From the NCBI GenBank assembly GCA_013824615.1, contig PNOC01000006.1:1-64000 (forward strand): 64,000 nt of DNA. The letters are read 5' to 3'. Made by a program: the position numbers and the translations under genes. Position 1 is the first letter of the stretch. Every line of letters begins with the position of its first letter. The notes beneath the pieces were generated by a model. That model saw only the letters and a program-made list of their open reading frames with translations. It did not search any database and had not been told where the DNA came from. Shown one piece after another: positions 16,264-24,382 of this stretch. Source of the stretch: Thermodesulfovibrio sp. (GTDB taxonomy: Bacteria; Nitrospirota; Thermodesulfovibrionia; Thermodesulfovibrionales; UBA6898).

Positions 16264-16584
16264 TTACTTCTTATGGCACTTGGCGCAGTTGCCCTCTACT
16301 GCAAAGGACTCCTTGCCGTTATGGCACTTGAAGCAGAACTCACCAGCCTTGTGCGGAGCAGTGATTTTAGCTGCACCTTCTGCACCTGGTTTTTTCATCG
16401 GGAATGCGCCCTCGCCCTTATGGCACTTGCCGCAGTCCTTGATCTTTTCACCATGAGCCTTGCCATCAAAAGTTACCTTGCCCAGGCTACCGCCTGCAAA
16501 CTCCAGCACGTTCTTGGAAGCAAATGCACTGCCGACGAAGGCAATAGCGAGAATCAGTGTTACCAGTAATACTGTCTTTTTCAT
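16264..16584 (-). CDS. Periplasmic trihaem cytochrome c7-type protein
   Basis: Protein of 106 residues with signal peptide (1-22, ending AFAS) and three CXXCH haem sites (CGKCH, CFKCH, CAKCH) plus additional His for bis-His ligation (TAPHKAGEF, KAHGEKIKD). The layout is that of cytochrome c7/c3-like electron shuttles of Desulfuromonas, Geobacter and relatives, where they carry electrons through the periplasm. It is monocistronic, between a terminator and a 290-base AT-rich upstream region. Redox partners cannot be told from sequence; the octahaem nitrite reductase and the periplasmic formate dehydrogenase in this window are candidates. Confidence 0.88.
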   Translation of the reverse strand: MKKTVLLVTLILAIAFVGSAFASKNVLEFAGGSLGKVTFDGKAHGEKIKDCGKCHKGEGAFPMKKPGAEGAAKITAPHKAGEFCFKCHNGKESFAVEGNCAKCHKK

Positions 16585-16853
16585 TTCTTCACCCCCTTTC
16601 AGTTTAAAAATTTTGTTTATCCTGATAAACAGGTATCAAATATAGTGCCAGAAATATGTTGAACAATATCAAATAGTTTCGTTAAATATCTATTCCTTAA
16701 ATTGTCAAACCCCTGCTTTTTTGGGAAGCAGACATCTCTCAACTATAAATAAAAGCAGGAGGATGTGTCAAGGGCTGTGACACGGTACTCAGTGCCCGGG
16801 GCACCCTGAACAATCGGGTAATCTTAGATATTGAATTTTATTTAATTTTTTGG

Positions 16854-16870
16854 TAAGCTTATTGAGCTTA
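16854..16870 (+). promoter_or_regulatory. Small inverted repeat just before scpB
   Basis: TAAGCT-TATTG-AGCTTA ends three bases before the scpB ATG (16874), where a ribosome site would normally lie. It could fold in the mRNA leader. The rest of 16585-16849 is AT-rich with no ORF or recognisable RNA. Confidence 0.3.
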
Positions 16871-16873
16871 CTT

Positions 16874-17404
16874 ATGGAAACAAATGAGAAAAAAGCCCTG
16901 GTCGAGTCGTTGCTTTTTGTGTCAGGTGACCCGGTAACATTACAGACGCTGAAAAGCGTTGCCGAAATGCCGGAGACTGAGCTGAAACAACTCCTCGACG
17001 AACTCATCGCTGAATACCGCGATAAAAACGGGGGCATGCATATCATCGAGGTAGCGACCGGATATCAGATGGTCACCAATCCTCAGTACATCTCCTGGAT
17101 ACGGAAAATGATGAATAGCGGTACTCCGAACAAGCTTTCGCTTCCGGCGCTGGAGACTTTGGCAATCATCGCGTATAATCAACCTATTATAAAGGCTGAA
17201 CTGGAGCAGATCAGGGGCGTCAATGCTGATGGGATGGTCAAGAGCCTGCTTGACAAAAGGCTCATTAAAATCATGGGACGCAAGGAAGTCCCGGGCAAGC
17301 CATTGTTGTATGGAACAACAAAAGAGTTCCTGGAGTACTTCGGGCTGAAAGATTTGACAGAGCTTCCCACACTGAAAGAACTGACAAGAGATGAGGCTGC
17401 ATAA
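16874..17404 (+). CDS. scpB: Segregation and condensation protein ScpB
   Basis: Winged-helix partner of the SMC-ScpA condensin that organises and segregates the chromosome. From ATG 16874 it has 176 residues; motifs are EKKALVESLLFVSGDPV, MHIIEVATGYQMVTNP, LSLPALETLAIIAYNQPI and GKPLLYGTTKEFLEYFGL. A TTG at 16850 would add eight residues. The usual neighbour scpA is not in this window. The downstream peptidase gene starts one base after its stop, so the two are co-transcribed. Confidence 0.92.
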   Translation: METNEKKALVESLLFVSGDPVTLQTLKSVAEMPETELKQLLDELIAEYRDKNGGMHIIEVATGYQMVTNPQYISWIRKMMNSGTPNKLSLPALETLAIIAYNQPIIKAELEQIRGVNADGMVKSLLDKRLIKIMGRKEVPGKPLLYGTTKEFLEYFGLKDLTELPTLKELTRDEAA

Positions 17405-17405
17405 T

Positions 17406-18560
17406 ATGAAATTTATTAACGATATCTTTAAACTTGTTGTCTTTACAGTCTTCAGTCTTGCCCTCACTGCGTCCTGGTCTTCAGCAGCAACTGCGTACGT
17501 GATAAAGAAAGGCGACAACCCATCCTCCATTGCCAAAAAACATAAGATACCGCTCCAGTCACTATTAAGCGCTAACAAGGTATCTCCCACCAATATGAAA
17601 GTCGGCACCAGAATTGTTATACCGACAAAAGAGGTCTCGGCCAAGGGCGGGAAAAAACTTCGTTCCACCCAAAAGATGGCAGCTGTCAAGAACAAGGGGC
17701 GCAAGGCGGAATTAAAAACAGAAGAAACAGCCCCGGCAGTCGTTTCCGCTTCTGCAGCAGTTCAGGACAACACGTATCATACCGTAAGGAAGGGTGACAC
17801 AATCGTCTCTATTTCGAATAAATATGCGCTCACTGCAACGGAACTTAAGGAACTTAACCATCTCAAATCGAAGAAGTTGAAAAGCGGTCAGCGCCTGCTC
17901 GTCAAGCGCATTGGACCGAAGACTTATGTGGTCAAAAAAGGCGACACTATCTGGAAAATTGCCCGGAAGTTTGACATGGATGCAGAAGATCTCATAACAC
18001 TGAATGAACTTGATACCCGTGAGGTCCAGGTCGGGCAAAAACTGTATCTTGAAAAAAAGGTCGATGTAACTGAGGCAGAAAATTATAAGCATATTCTCGG
18101 CAGAAATGTTGAGGAGGAACTGAAAAAAGTTGCCCAGTCTGATGAATTCGCAGAGCAGAAGACCCAGGATAAGGTAACGATTTTTGCTAAAAAAATGCTG
18201 AATATACCTTACAAGTTCGGCGGCACCAGCATCCTCGGTATAGACTGTTCCGGTTACGTAAAGAAAGTCTACGGTCTGCTTGGCATGAATCTTCCCAGAA
18301 CAGCCCGGGAACAGTTTAAGGAGGGCGAGGCCATAGACCGGGACGAACTCTCGATCGGCGACCTCGTTTTTTTCAAGACCTACGCCTCTTTTCCGTCCCA
18401 TGTCGGAATATATCTCGGCAACAACCTTTTTATCCACGCTTCTTCCAAGGGGAAAAAAGTAACCATAGACAGCCTGGAGACCCCGTATTATTTCAAACGC
18501 TTTATCGGGGGAAAACGCCTCCTCACCGAAGCTGACCAGGAAACAGACCCCAAAGGCTAA
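17406..18560 (+). CDS. Secreted cell-wall peptidase: three LysM domains and NlpC/P60
   Basis: Peptidoglycan endopeptidase of 384 residues. The ATG at 17406 gives a signal peptide (to about residue 28, SSAATA). LysM domains follow: YVIKKGDNPSSIAKKHKIP, YHTVRKGDTIVSISNKYAL and YVVKKGDTIWKIARKFDMD. The NlpC/P60 domain (about 255-370) holds the catalytic Cys in GIDCSGYVKKVYG, His in FPSHVGIYLG and the third polar residue in LFIHASSKG. Between LysM 1 and 2 is a Lys-rich linker. It probably cleaves stem peptides during growth or division. Confidence 0.92.
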   Translation: MKFINDIFKLVVFTVFSLALTASWSSAATAYVIKKGDNPSSIAKKHKIPLQSLLSANKVSPTNMKVGTRIVIPTKEVSAKGGKKLRSTQKMAAVKNKGRKAELKTEETAPAVVSASAAVQDNTYHTVRKGDTIVSISNKYALTATELKELNHLKSKKLKSGQRLLVKRIGPKTYVVKKGDTIWKIARKFDMDAEDLITLNELDTREVQVGQKLYLEKKVDVTEAENYKHILGRNVEEELKKVAQSDEFAEQKTQDKVTIFAKKMLNIPYKFGGTSILGIDCSGYVKKVYGLLGMNLPRTAREQFKEGEAIDRDELSIGDLVFFKTYASFPSHVGIYLGNNLFIHASSKGKKVTIDSLETPYYFKRFIGGKRLLTEADQETDPKG

Positions 18561-18620
18561 GAGTCGCCGGTTACACCCGCCCGCATTGATTTAACCCGCA
18601 AAATACATTATTCTTTCACT

Positions 18621-18995
18621 ATGCAGAGCGTTCTCATTGTTGGTGTCGGTGGCTTTCTTGGTGCAATAGCGCGTTATGTTCTGGCTCTCTGGATAGGCCA
18701 GAAATGGGGCAGAATATTTCCTCTGGGAACGTTTGTGATCAATATCAGCGGAAGTTTTCTGATCGGCCTGATTATGCCTCTTTTCACTGAACGGTTCATG
18801 GTCAACCCTCAGTGGCGACTTTTCTTTGCTGTGGGTTTTCTCGGGGCATACACAACTTTTTCAACCTTCGAATTTGAGACCAACGGGCTTATAAGGGATG
18901 GGGAGTGGACCCTCGCCGCACTGAATGCGGCGGGAAGTGTTCTGGCCGGCTTTGTCGCGTTGAAACTTGGCGATGTTATCGCTAAAAGCATATAG
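18621..18995 (+). CDS. crcB: Fluoride channel CrcB/Fluc
   Basis: Membrane protein of 124 residues, four transmembrane helices, that exports fluoride as a dual-topology dimer. Visible motifs are GGFLGAIARYVLALW, the GTFVINISGSFLIGL signature (Asn and Phe-box region) and FLGAYTTFSTFEFET. No fluoride riboswitch could be recognised in the 60 bases before the ATG. It is followed eight bases on by a DUF190 gene, a pairing common in bacteria. Confidence 0.93.
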   Translation: MQSVLIVGVGGFLGAIARYVLALWIGQKWGRIFPLGTFVINISGSFLIGLIMPLFTERFMVNPQWRLFFAVGFLGAYTTFSTFEFETNGLIRDGEWTLAALNAAGSVLAGFVALKLGDVIAKSI

Positions 18996-19003
18996 GAGAT
19001 ACC

Positions 19004-19324
19004 ATGACCCGGACCCCTGCAAAGAAACTGACAGTCTATCTTGATGAGACAGACCGCCATGGAGGAGCACCGCTCTATGAGGTGCTGCTCGAGCTTTTTT
19101 ACCGGAATAAACTTTCCGGAGCCAGCGTCTTCAGAGGTGTCGCCGGTTATGGCGGAGACGGTGTTTTTCATACGGCCAAAATACTTGAACTGTCGACCAG
19201 CCTGCCCATCAGGATTGATGTGGTCGATACTGAGGCCAGGATCAGTGCAGTGCTTCCCGAAATCAGACAGCTGGTCAGCAAGGGCCTTATCGAACTCACT
19301 GATACAGAGATCATAGTCGCATAG
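19004..19324 (+). CDS. DUF190 family protein
   Basis: Soluble protein of 106 residues resembling the PII-like DUF190 fold: [23 protein letters not shown], then [20 protein letters not shown] and [14 protein letters not shown]. The family often lies beside crcB and may modulate or accompany the fluoride channel, but its ligand is not settled. TAGGAGATACC precedes the ATG. Co-transcription with crcB is very likely. Confidence 0.9.
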   Translation: MTRTPAKKLTVYLDETDRHGGAPLYEVLLELFYRNKLSGASVFRGVAGYGGDGVFHTAKILELSTSLPIRIDVVDTEARISAVLPEIRQLVSKGLIELTDTEIIVA

Positions 19325-19395
19325 GCACAAACTTTACTTATACCCCGCTATATCTGATAATAGTAAGAAGTGATATTTTAATTCAGGAGGAAAAT

Positions 19396-19986
19396 ATGAA
19401 AAAATTTATTCTGTATGGTTTGATGCTTATGCTGCTCTTCAGTGTTTCCGGCTGCGGATATAACCAGATGCAGGCGAACGAAGAAGCGGTCAAAGCTGCA
19501 TGGGGAGATGTCGAAGCTGCTTATCAGAGAAGAAATGACCTTATCCCGAATCTGGTAGAAGTAGTCAAGGGGTATGCCAAGCATGAAAAGGAAACGCTGA
19601 CCGCAGTCACCGAGGCCAGGGCAAAGGTAGGCTCGATACAGATGAGCAAAGATATGATTAATGATCCCAAGGCACTGTCGCAGTTCCAGCAGGCCCAGGG
19701 CGGCCTGAGCAGCGCACTTTCGCGGCTGATGGTGGTTGTCGAAAAGTATCCTGACCTCAAGGCAAACCAGAACTTCCAGGACCTGCAGCATCAGCTCGAA
19801 GGCACCGAAAACAGGATCAATGTTGCGCGGACGAGATTCAACAAGACCGTCGAAACCTTTAACGTCTCGATCAGGACCTTCCCCAACAGCATGACCAACA
19901 GCCTGCTGCTCCACCTGAAGCTGAAGGAGCCTTTCAAGGCAGAGGCGGGTTCTGAAAAGGCACCCAAGGTCGATTTTACCAAATAG
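19396..19986 (+). CDS. lemA: LemA family lipoprotein
   Basis: Protein of 196 residues with a lipobox (FSVSGC, Cys near 20) and the LemA helical bundle ([69 protein letters not shown]). It is a membrane-anchored protein of unclear function that is very often encoded next to TPM-domain proteins, as here. GGAGG lies six bases before the ATG. Confidence 0.9.
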   Translation: MKKFILYGLMLMLLFSVSGCGYNQMQANEEAVKAAWGDVEAAYQRRNDLIPNLVEVVKGYAKHEKETLTAVTEARAKVGSIQMSKDMINDPKALSQFQQAQGGLSSALSRLMVVVEKYPDLKANQNFQDLQHQLEGTENRINVARTRFNKTVETFNVSIRTFPNSMTNSLLLHLKLKEPFKAEAGSEKAPKVDFTK

Positions 19987-20001
19987 AAGGTTTCCTGAAG
20001 A

Positions 20002-21039
20002 ATGATGCAGAGGACTTTCCTTCGCTTTAGACGTGACTTTTCGACCGTTCTAAGCTCACTACGCCGCAGTCCCGGAACTCGCCCCGAAAATCTTCGGGAC
20101 TCAGACATCCGGGACTGCGGACACTTCATTTCGCTAAGAACAGTTGCCGAATATTCTCTGAACTCGCTCAGGCCAATCCTGCTCATCACCGCACTCTTTT
20201 TAATTATTGCTTCTCAGTCGTTTGCGCTTGATGTTCCGCCGTTGTCCGGCTATGTCAACGACTACGGCGGCATGCTATCCCCGCAGATAAAATCCCAGAT
20301 TGAGAGTGAACTGAGCGCCTTTGAAAAAACAGACTCCACACAGATAGTCATTCTCACCATACCTTCTCTGGAAGGAGCAGTACTCGAGGAATTTGCCATC
20401 AAGGCTGGTGAGACCTGGAAGATAGGCCAGAAAGGCAAGGACAATGGCGTTATCATTGTTGTTTCCAAGGGAGACAGGAAGATCAGGATAGAAGTAGGCC
20501 GCGGCCTTGAAGGAAAACTGACCGACCTTATGGCAGGCAGGATCATTGACCTTGTCGTCAAGCCTCGTTTCAAGCGCGGTGATTACGACGGCGGGCTTCA
20601 TGCCGGGGTCGCGGCTGTCATCGACGCTACCCGGGGAGAGTTTAAAGCCGAACCCTCCCGTCGCCAGCAGAAGCGTGGGGCATCATCCCTTGTCACGTTT
20701 CTTATTTTTGCGGCTGTCGGTATTGTTGTACTCGGAAGCATAAACCGTCCACTGGGCGCGGTAGGCGGGGCCGTGGGCCTGCCGCTGAGCGTCCTGCTAT
20801 CCTCCCTGTCTGTTGGTGTCATGTGGTTGGCCATTCTTGGCGTCATAGGGCTGGTTCTGGGACTCCTCCTGCCGATGCTTTTTGGCGGTGGCAGAGGTGG
20901 CGGTGGCGGCTTTTTCCCGGGTGGGGGTTACTATGGCGGTGGTGGCGGTTTTTCTGGTGGTGGCAGTTCCGGAGGGAGTGACTTTGGCGGCGGTGGCGGC
21001 GGTGATTTTGGCGGCGGCGGCTCATCAGGAGACTGGTAA
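20002..21039 (+). CDS. TPM-domain (YgcG-type) membrane protein with palindrome-derived leader
   Basis: Protein of 345 residues from the ATG at 20002 (or 20005). Residues about 75-220 are the TPM domain (PPLSGYVNDYGGMLSPQIKSQIE, TQIVILTIPSLEGAVLEEFAIK, DNGVIIVVSKGDRKIRIEVGRGLEG), then two membrane segments and a C-terminal Gly/Ser-rich tail (GGGGGDFGGGGSSG). The normal signal peptide (RPILLITALFLIIASQSFA) is not at the start: about 55 extra residues precede it, and their codons coincide with a palindromic element at 20047-20141. No ATG lies nearer the signal peptide; CTG codons do. Either the element supplied a new N-terminus or a non-ATG start is used. Confidence 0.8.
   Translation: MMQRTFLRFRRDFSTVLSSLRRSPGTRPENLRDSDIRDCGHFISLRTVAEYSLNSLRPILLITALFLIIASQSFALDVPPLSGYVNDYGGMLSPQIKSQIESELSAFEKTDSTQIVILTIPSLEGAVLEEFAIKAGETWKIGQKGKDNGVIIVVSKGDRKIRIEVGRGLEGKLTDLMAGRIIDLVVKPRFKRGDYDGGLHAGVAAVIDATRGEFKAEPSRRQQKRGASSLVTFLIFAAVGIVVLGSINRPLGAVGGAVGLPLSVLLSSLSVGVMWLAILGVIGLVLGLLLPMLFGGGRGGGGGFFPGGGYYGGGGGFSGGGSSGGSDFGGGGGGDFGGGGSSGDW
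20047..20141. repeat. Palindromic element inside the 5' end of the TPM gene
   Basis: Three nested inverted repeats: GTTCTAAGC (20047) with GCTAAGAAC (20133), one mismatch; CCGCAGTCCCGGA (20064-20076) with its exact complement at 20108-20120; and CCCGAA (20083) with TTCGGG (20093) around AATC. The 95-base unit has the look of a miniature palindromic repeat. It is open in the reading frame of the TPM gene. Confidence 0.65.
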
Positions 21040-21675
21040 ATGAAAAAATCAGCAGCCACTTTTTTCAGTGACGAAGAAAAGAAGAACATAACCGAGGCAA
21101 CCCGGCAGGTTGAGTTACAGACATCGGGCGAGGTGGCGGTGATGCTTGTAGACAGCAGCGATCAATACCGCGACGCTGAGATAATTGGCGGTGCTGTTTT
21201 CGGAAGCATTGCAGCCTTTGCCCTTACAGAGATCTTCTTTCATGCCCTGATCTGGTACTATATTCCACTGAGTATCCTGTTTTTCTTCCCCTTTAAGCGT
21301 TTGACAGGGCTCATTTCTGAGCTTAAGGCGATTTTTATCGGAGTCGGGAGGAAAAACGAGGCGGTGCGCCGCAGGGCCCTGATGGCCTTCTATGAAAAAG
21401 GGCTTTACAAGACCTGCGACAATACGGGCGTCCTTTTTTTCATATCACTCCTTGAGCATAAGGTTTGGGTCCTCGCGGACAAGGGAATATATGAAAAAAT
21501 CCATCAGGATACGCTGAACCACTTTGCTTCAATCGTGACGCAGGGTATAAAAGAAGACCGCGCCTCCGATGCCCTCTGTCAGGCGATCAAAGAAGTCGGT
21601 CAGATTCTTGCCGAGCATTTCCCCGTGAGGCATGACGACACGAATGAACTGTCTGATGAGGTAATAACCGGATAA
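21040..21675 (+). CDS. Second TPM-domain membrane protein
   Basis: Protein of 211 residues that starts at the base after the upstream stop. Its TPM-like domain is split by a hydrophobic hairpin: TEATRQVELQTSGEVAVMLVDSSD, then two membrane segments (GGAVFGSIAAFALTEIFF, LIWYYIPLSILFFFPF), then RRRALMAFYEKGLYKTCDNTGVLFF and VWVLADKGIYEKIHQD. Together with the LemA lipoprotein and the YgcG-like protein this is the common lemA-TPM-TPM cluster, thought to act in membrane or envelope quality control, without a proven reaction. Confidence 0.85.
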   Translation: MKKSAATFFSDEEKKNITEATRQVELQTSGEVAVMLVDSSDQYRDAEIIGGAVFGSIAAFALTEIFFHALIWYYIPLSILFFFPFKRLTGLISELKAIFIGVGRKNEAVRRRALMAFYEKGLYKTCDNTGVLFFISLLEHKVWVLADKGIYEKIHQDTLNHFASIVTQGIKEDRASDALCQAIKEVGQILAEHFPVRHDDTNELSDEVITG

Positions 21676-21677
21676 TT

Positions 21678-22316
21678 TTATAAAGCCGCCGGGCCGAATT
21701 GATAATTATCGCATCGAATAACCCTGCGGTCCGTTACGATAATGCTAACCTTAATATCATGTGTTTCTGCAGGAACGGCATCGACGAGCTGTTCCTCGTA
21801 TGCGGGGGCAATGACCGGAATTGATTTCGTAAGTCCGGAAAGAAGGCGGTCGTAATACCCACCGCCGTACCCTACCCTGTTTCCCTTTTCATCAAAACAG
21901 GCCCCGGGAATGATCACGGCGTCAATGTCGTTAATATCAAAGGGCTTCCTGTCAGCGGTCTCCGATGGTTCAGGAATACCCATATATCCAGGCACCAGCT
22001 CATCCGGACTGCTTATTTCGAACAGCTGAAGCATCCCGGTGGCGACATCGACTTTCGGAAGAACCACCCGCTTTGCGGATGCGAGGGTGCTGGTGATCAT
22101 GCCGGCCATAGAAACTTCAGACCTGAACGAGGCAAAGAGCAGAACGGTCCCGGCATTCTTAATTTCGTCAAGCATTGCAAGGGTAGATTGAATTGTACTG
22201 CTTTTGACTTTTCTTACTTCAGGCGGAATGCTGTTGCGTCTCTGTAGAAATTCTTTACGTAGTGCAGCTTTAGCATGCCCCGCACCAGACCCTGCACCGG
22301 CACTCGTGTCAGGCAT
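21678..22316 (-). CDS. 5-formyltetrahydrofolate cyclo-ligase
   Basis: ATP-dependent enzyme (MTHFS/YgfA) that turns 5-formyl-THF into 5,10-methenyl-THF. It has 212 residues with KAALRKEFLQRRNSIPPEV, VLLFASFRSEVSM and the signature PGACFDEKGNRVGYGGGYYD. It overlaps the cooC end by eight bases, an unusual pairing: it would recycle a folate by-product into the methyl branch of the Wood-Ljungdahl pathway, so joint expression with CODH maturation is sensible (inference). Confidence 0.92.
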   Translation of the reverse strand: MPDTSAGAGSGAGHAKAALRKEFLQRRNSIPPEVRKVKSSTIQSTLAMLDEIKNAGTVLLFASFRSEVSMAGMITSTLASAKRVVLPKVDVATGMLQLFEISSPDELVPGYMGIPEPSETADRKPFDINDIDAVIIPGACFDEKGNRVGYGGGYYDRLLSGLTKSIPVIAPAYEEQLVDAVPAETHDIKVSIIVTDRRVIRCDNYQFGPAAL

Positions 22317-23088
22317 TCAGGCTTTTTTCGATCACTGCCTTAATCTTGCGAATCTCTTCAACCGTTTTCGGAGAATGCCCATACGGTGCAGCTCCATTGA
22401 TGTCAGCTTCCATCACGTCATTGTTGAAAGAAATAAAGCCTGCCAGCTCCATGTCACCAATGCCATTTTTTATGAACGCAAGGTCTTCTTCTCCCCTTAC
22501 CTTATTGGCAACAACAAAAACGTTTTTCACCCCAAGACCCTTTGCCATCTCCTTCACAACGCCTGCAGTCTGCATACTCCGCTGACCCGGCTCCACCACA
22601 ACGATAAAGGCGTCGACCGAATCAGCCGTCCCCCTGGTAAAATGCTCAATCCCGGCCTCCATATCCACGATCACCACCTCATCGCGCTCTACCACGAGAT
22701 GCCGCAGCAACTGCCTGAGCAGCACATTTTCAGGACAGTAGCAGCCTGATGAAGCAGTCTTTGCCCTGCCCATGATCATGAGCGTTATGCCGTTGATCTT
22801 ATAGCCAATGCCCTCGGGCAGGTCATCCACCTTCGGGTTCAGTTTGAAGACCCCTCCCATGCTTCCGGGCTTTGTCCCCATCCGTTCCTCGACAAGCTCC
22901 CCCATCTCTGCAATCGGCCTGATCTTTGCTGCCTCATCACGAGAAACCCCAAGGGCGGAAGCCAGATTTGCATCAGGATCAGCATCAACCGCGATGACCG
23001 TCCGTCCTTCAGCCGCATAAAGGTGACTCAGTACAGACGAAAGTGTTGTTTTTCCAACGCCGCCTTTTCCGGTAACCGCAATTTTCAT
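22309..23088 (-). CDS. cooC: CooC/AcsF-type ATPase for nickel insertion into CO dehydrogenase / acetyl-CoA synthase
   Basis: MinD-like P-loop ATPase, 259 residues. It has a deviant Walker A (VTGKGGVGKTTLSSVLSHLY, residues 5-24), VDADPDANLASALG and VIVDMEAGIEHFTRGT, which fit the CooC type; the nickel-binding Cys pair of this family is probably represented by SSGCYCPENVLL (CxC). It matures the Ni-Fe-S C-cluster or A-cluster. It lies 11 kb from the acs operon, divergent from argD. Confidence 0.9.
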   Translation of the reverse strand: MKIAVTGKGGVGKTTLSSVLSHLYAAEGRTVIAVDADPDANLASALGVSRDEAAKIRPIAEMGELVEERMGTKPGSMGGVFKLNPKVDDLPEGIGYKINGITLMIMGRAKTASSGCYCPENVLLRQLLRHLVVERDEVVIVDMEAGIEHFTRGTADSVDAFIVVVEPGQRSMQTAGVVKEMAKGLGVKNVFVVANKVRGEEDLAFIKNGIGDMELAGFISFNNDVMEADINGAAPYGHSPKTVEEIRKIKAVIEKSLNA

Positions 23089-23174
23089 GTTTACATTTTA
23101 GCATGGAAACACGCCATAAGTCAAAGTCTATCTAGTTGATTTTTATATGATTTTCGGGTTATAATGCAAGTCTT

Positions 23175-24374
23175 ATGGAAAGTAGAAGATTGCTCGAGGA
23201 ATCTGCACATTACCTGATGCATACCTATAACCGGTTTCCCATTATCCTGAGAAAAGGACGGGGGATGAAGGTCTGGGGTGCCGATGGCAAGGAATATCTT
23301 GATTTCGTCGGCGGTATTGCCGTTAACTGCCTCGGACACTGTCATCCCAAGGTGGTCATCGCCGTCCAGAAACAGGTGCAGAGACTTATCCATGTCTCAA
23401 ACTATTACCATATAGAGCCACAGATCAAGCTCGCAAAAATTCTGGTCGAGAATTCGTTTGCAGACAAGGTATTCTTCTGCAACTCAGGCGCTGAGGCCAA
23501 TGAAGCCGCCATCAAACTTGCCCGGAGATATTGCAGAGAAGTACTGGGCCAGAACCGTTTTGAAGTCATCACCGCAATAAACTCATTTCATGGCAGAACG
23601 TTTGCAGCGCTTACAGCAACCGGCCAGGAAAAATTCCATAAGGGGTTTGAGCCGCTCGTACCCGGATTCAACTATGTGCCTTTCAATGATATCGATGCCC
23701 TGGAAGCGGCGATCACAAAACATACCTGCGCAATATTGCTGGAGCCCATACAGGGAGAAGGCGGCGTGAAGATCCCTGACCCCGACTATCTGCGGGATGT
23801 CAGAAAGCTCTGTGACAAGCACGGCATCCTTCTGATTTTTGACGAAGTCCAGACCGGCATCGGAAGGACCGGCACGCTCTTCGCCTATGAACATTTCAGC
23901 GTAACACCCGATATCATGACCCTTGCCAAAGGCCTTGGCGGCGGCCTGCCGATCGGGGCGATGCTGGCAACCGATAAAGTAGCTGCGGGGTTTGAACCGG
24001 GGTCCCATGCTTCGACCTTTGGGGGCAATCCTCTTGTCTGTGCTGCTGCCGCGACGACACTCGATGTCCTGCTCGAAGACGGCTTTATCCTCGACCAATG
24101 CAGAAGGATGGGCAAACATATCAGACTGAAACTTGAAGAGTTGAAAAAAGAATTCCCCAGTATTATCAGTGAGGTGAGAAACATGGGACTGCTGGTCGGT
24201 ATGGAGTTGACCAGAGAGGGTGCCTCCACGGTAAAGGCCTGCATGGAGCGTGGCGTTCTTATTAACTGTACCGCCGGCAATGTGTTGAGGTTTATGCCTC
24301 CCCTTATCGTCACTGAGAAGGAGATCGACCACCTGGCGGATATACTCGGGCAGATATTCGACCACCGCGCATAG
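23175..24374 (+). CDS. argD: Acetylornithine aminotransferase
   Basis: Arginine-biosynthesis enzyme, 399 residues: N-acetylglutamate semialdehyde to N-acetylornithine. It shows YNRFPIILRKGRGMKVWGAD, FCNSGAEANEAAIKLARRY, FHGRTFAALTATGQ, LIFDEVQTGIGRTG, the PLP lysine in MTLAKGLGGGLPIGAM and STFGGNPLVCAAA. It precedes argF by eight bases in the same direction. No strong ribosome site is visible before the ATG. Confidence 0.94.
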   Translation: MESRRLLEESAHYLMHTYNRFPIILRKGRGMKVWGADGKEYLDFVGGIAVNCLGHCHPKVVIAVQKQVQRLIHVSNYYHIEPQIKLAKILVENSFADKVFFCNSGAEANEAAIKLARRYCREVLGQNRFEVITAINSFHGRTFAALTATGQEKFHKGFEPLVPGFNYVPFNDIDALEAAITKHTCAILLEPIQGEGGVKIPDPDYLRDVRKLCDKHGILLIFDEVQTGIGRTGTLFAYEHFSVTPDIMTLAKGLGGGLPIGAMLATDKVAAGFEPGSHASTFGGNPLVCAAAATTLDVLLEDGFILDQCRRMGKHIRLKLEELKKEFPSIISEVRNMGLLVGMELTREGASTVKACMERGVLINCTAGNVLRFMPPLIVTEKEIDHLADILGQIFDHRA

Positions 24375-24382
24375 GAGAGCAG

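Noticed and set aside
18561-18620. Fluoride riboswitch before crcB
   Set aside because: The short gap lacks the conserved pseudoknot sequence of that riboswitch.
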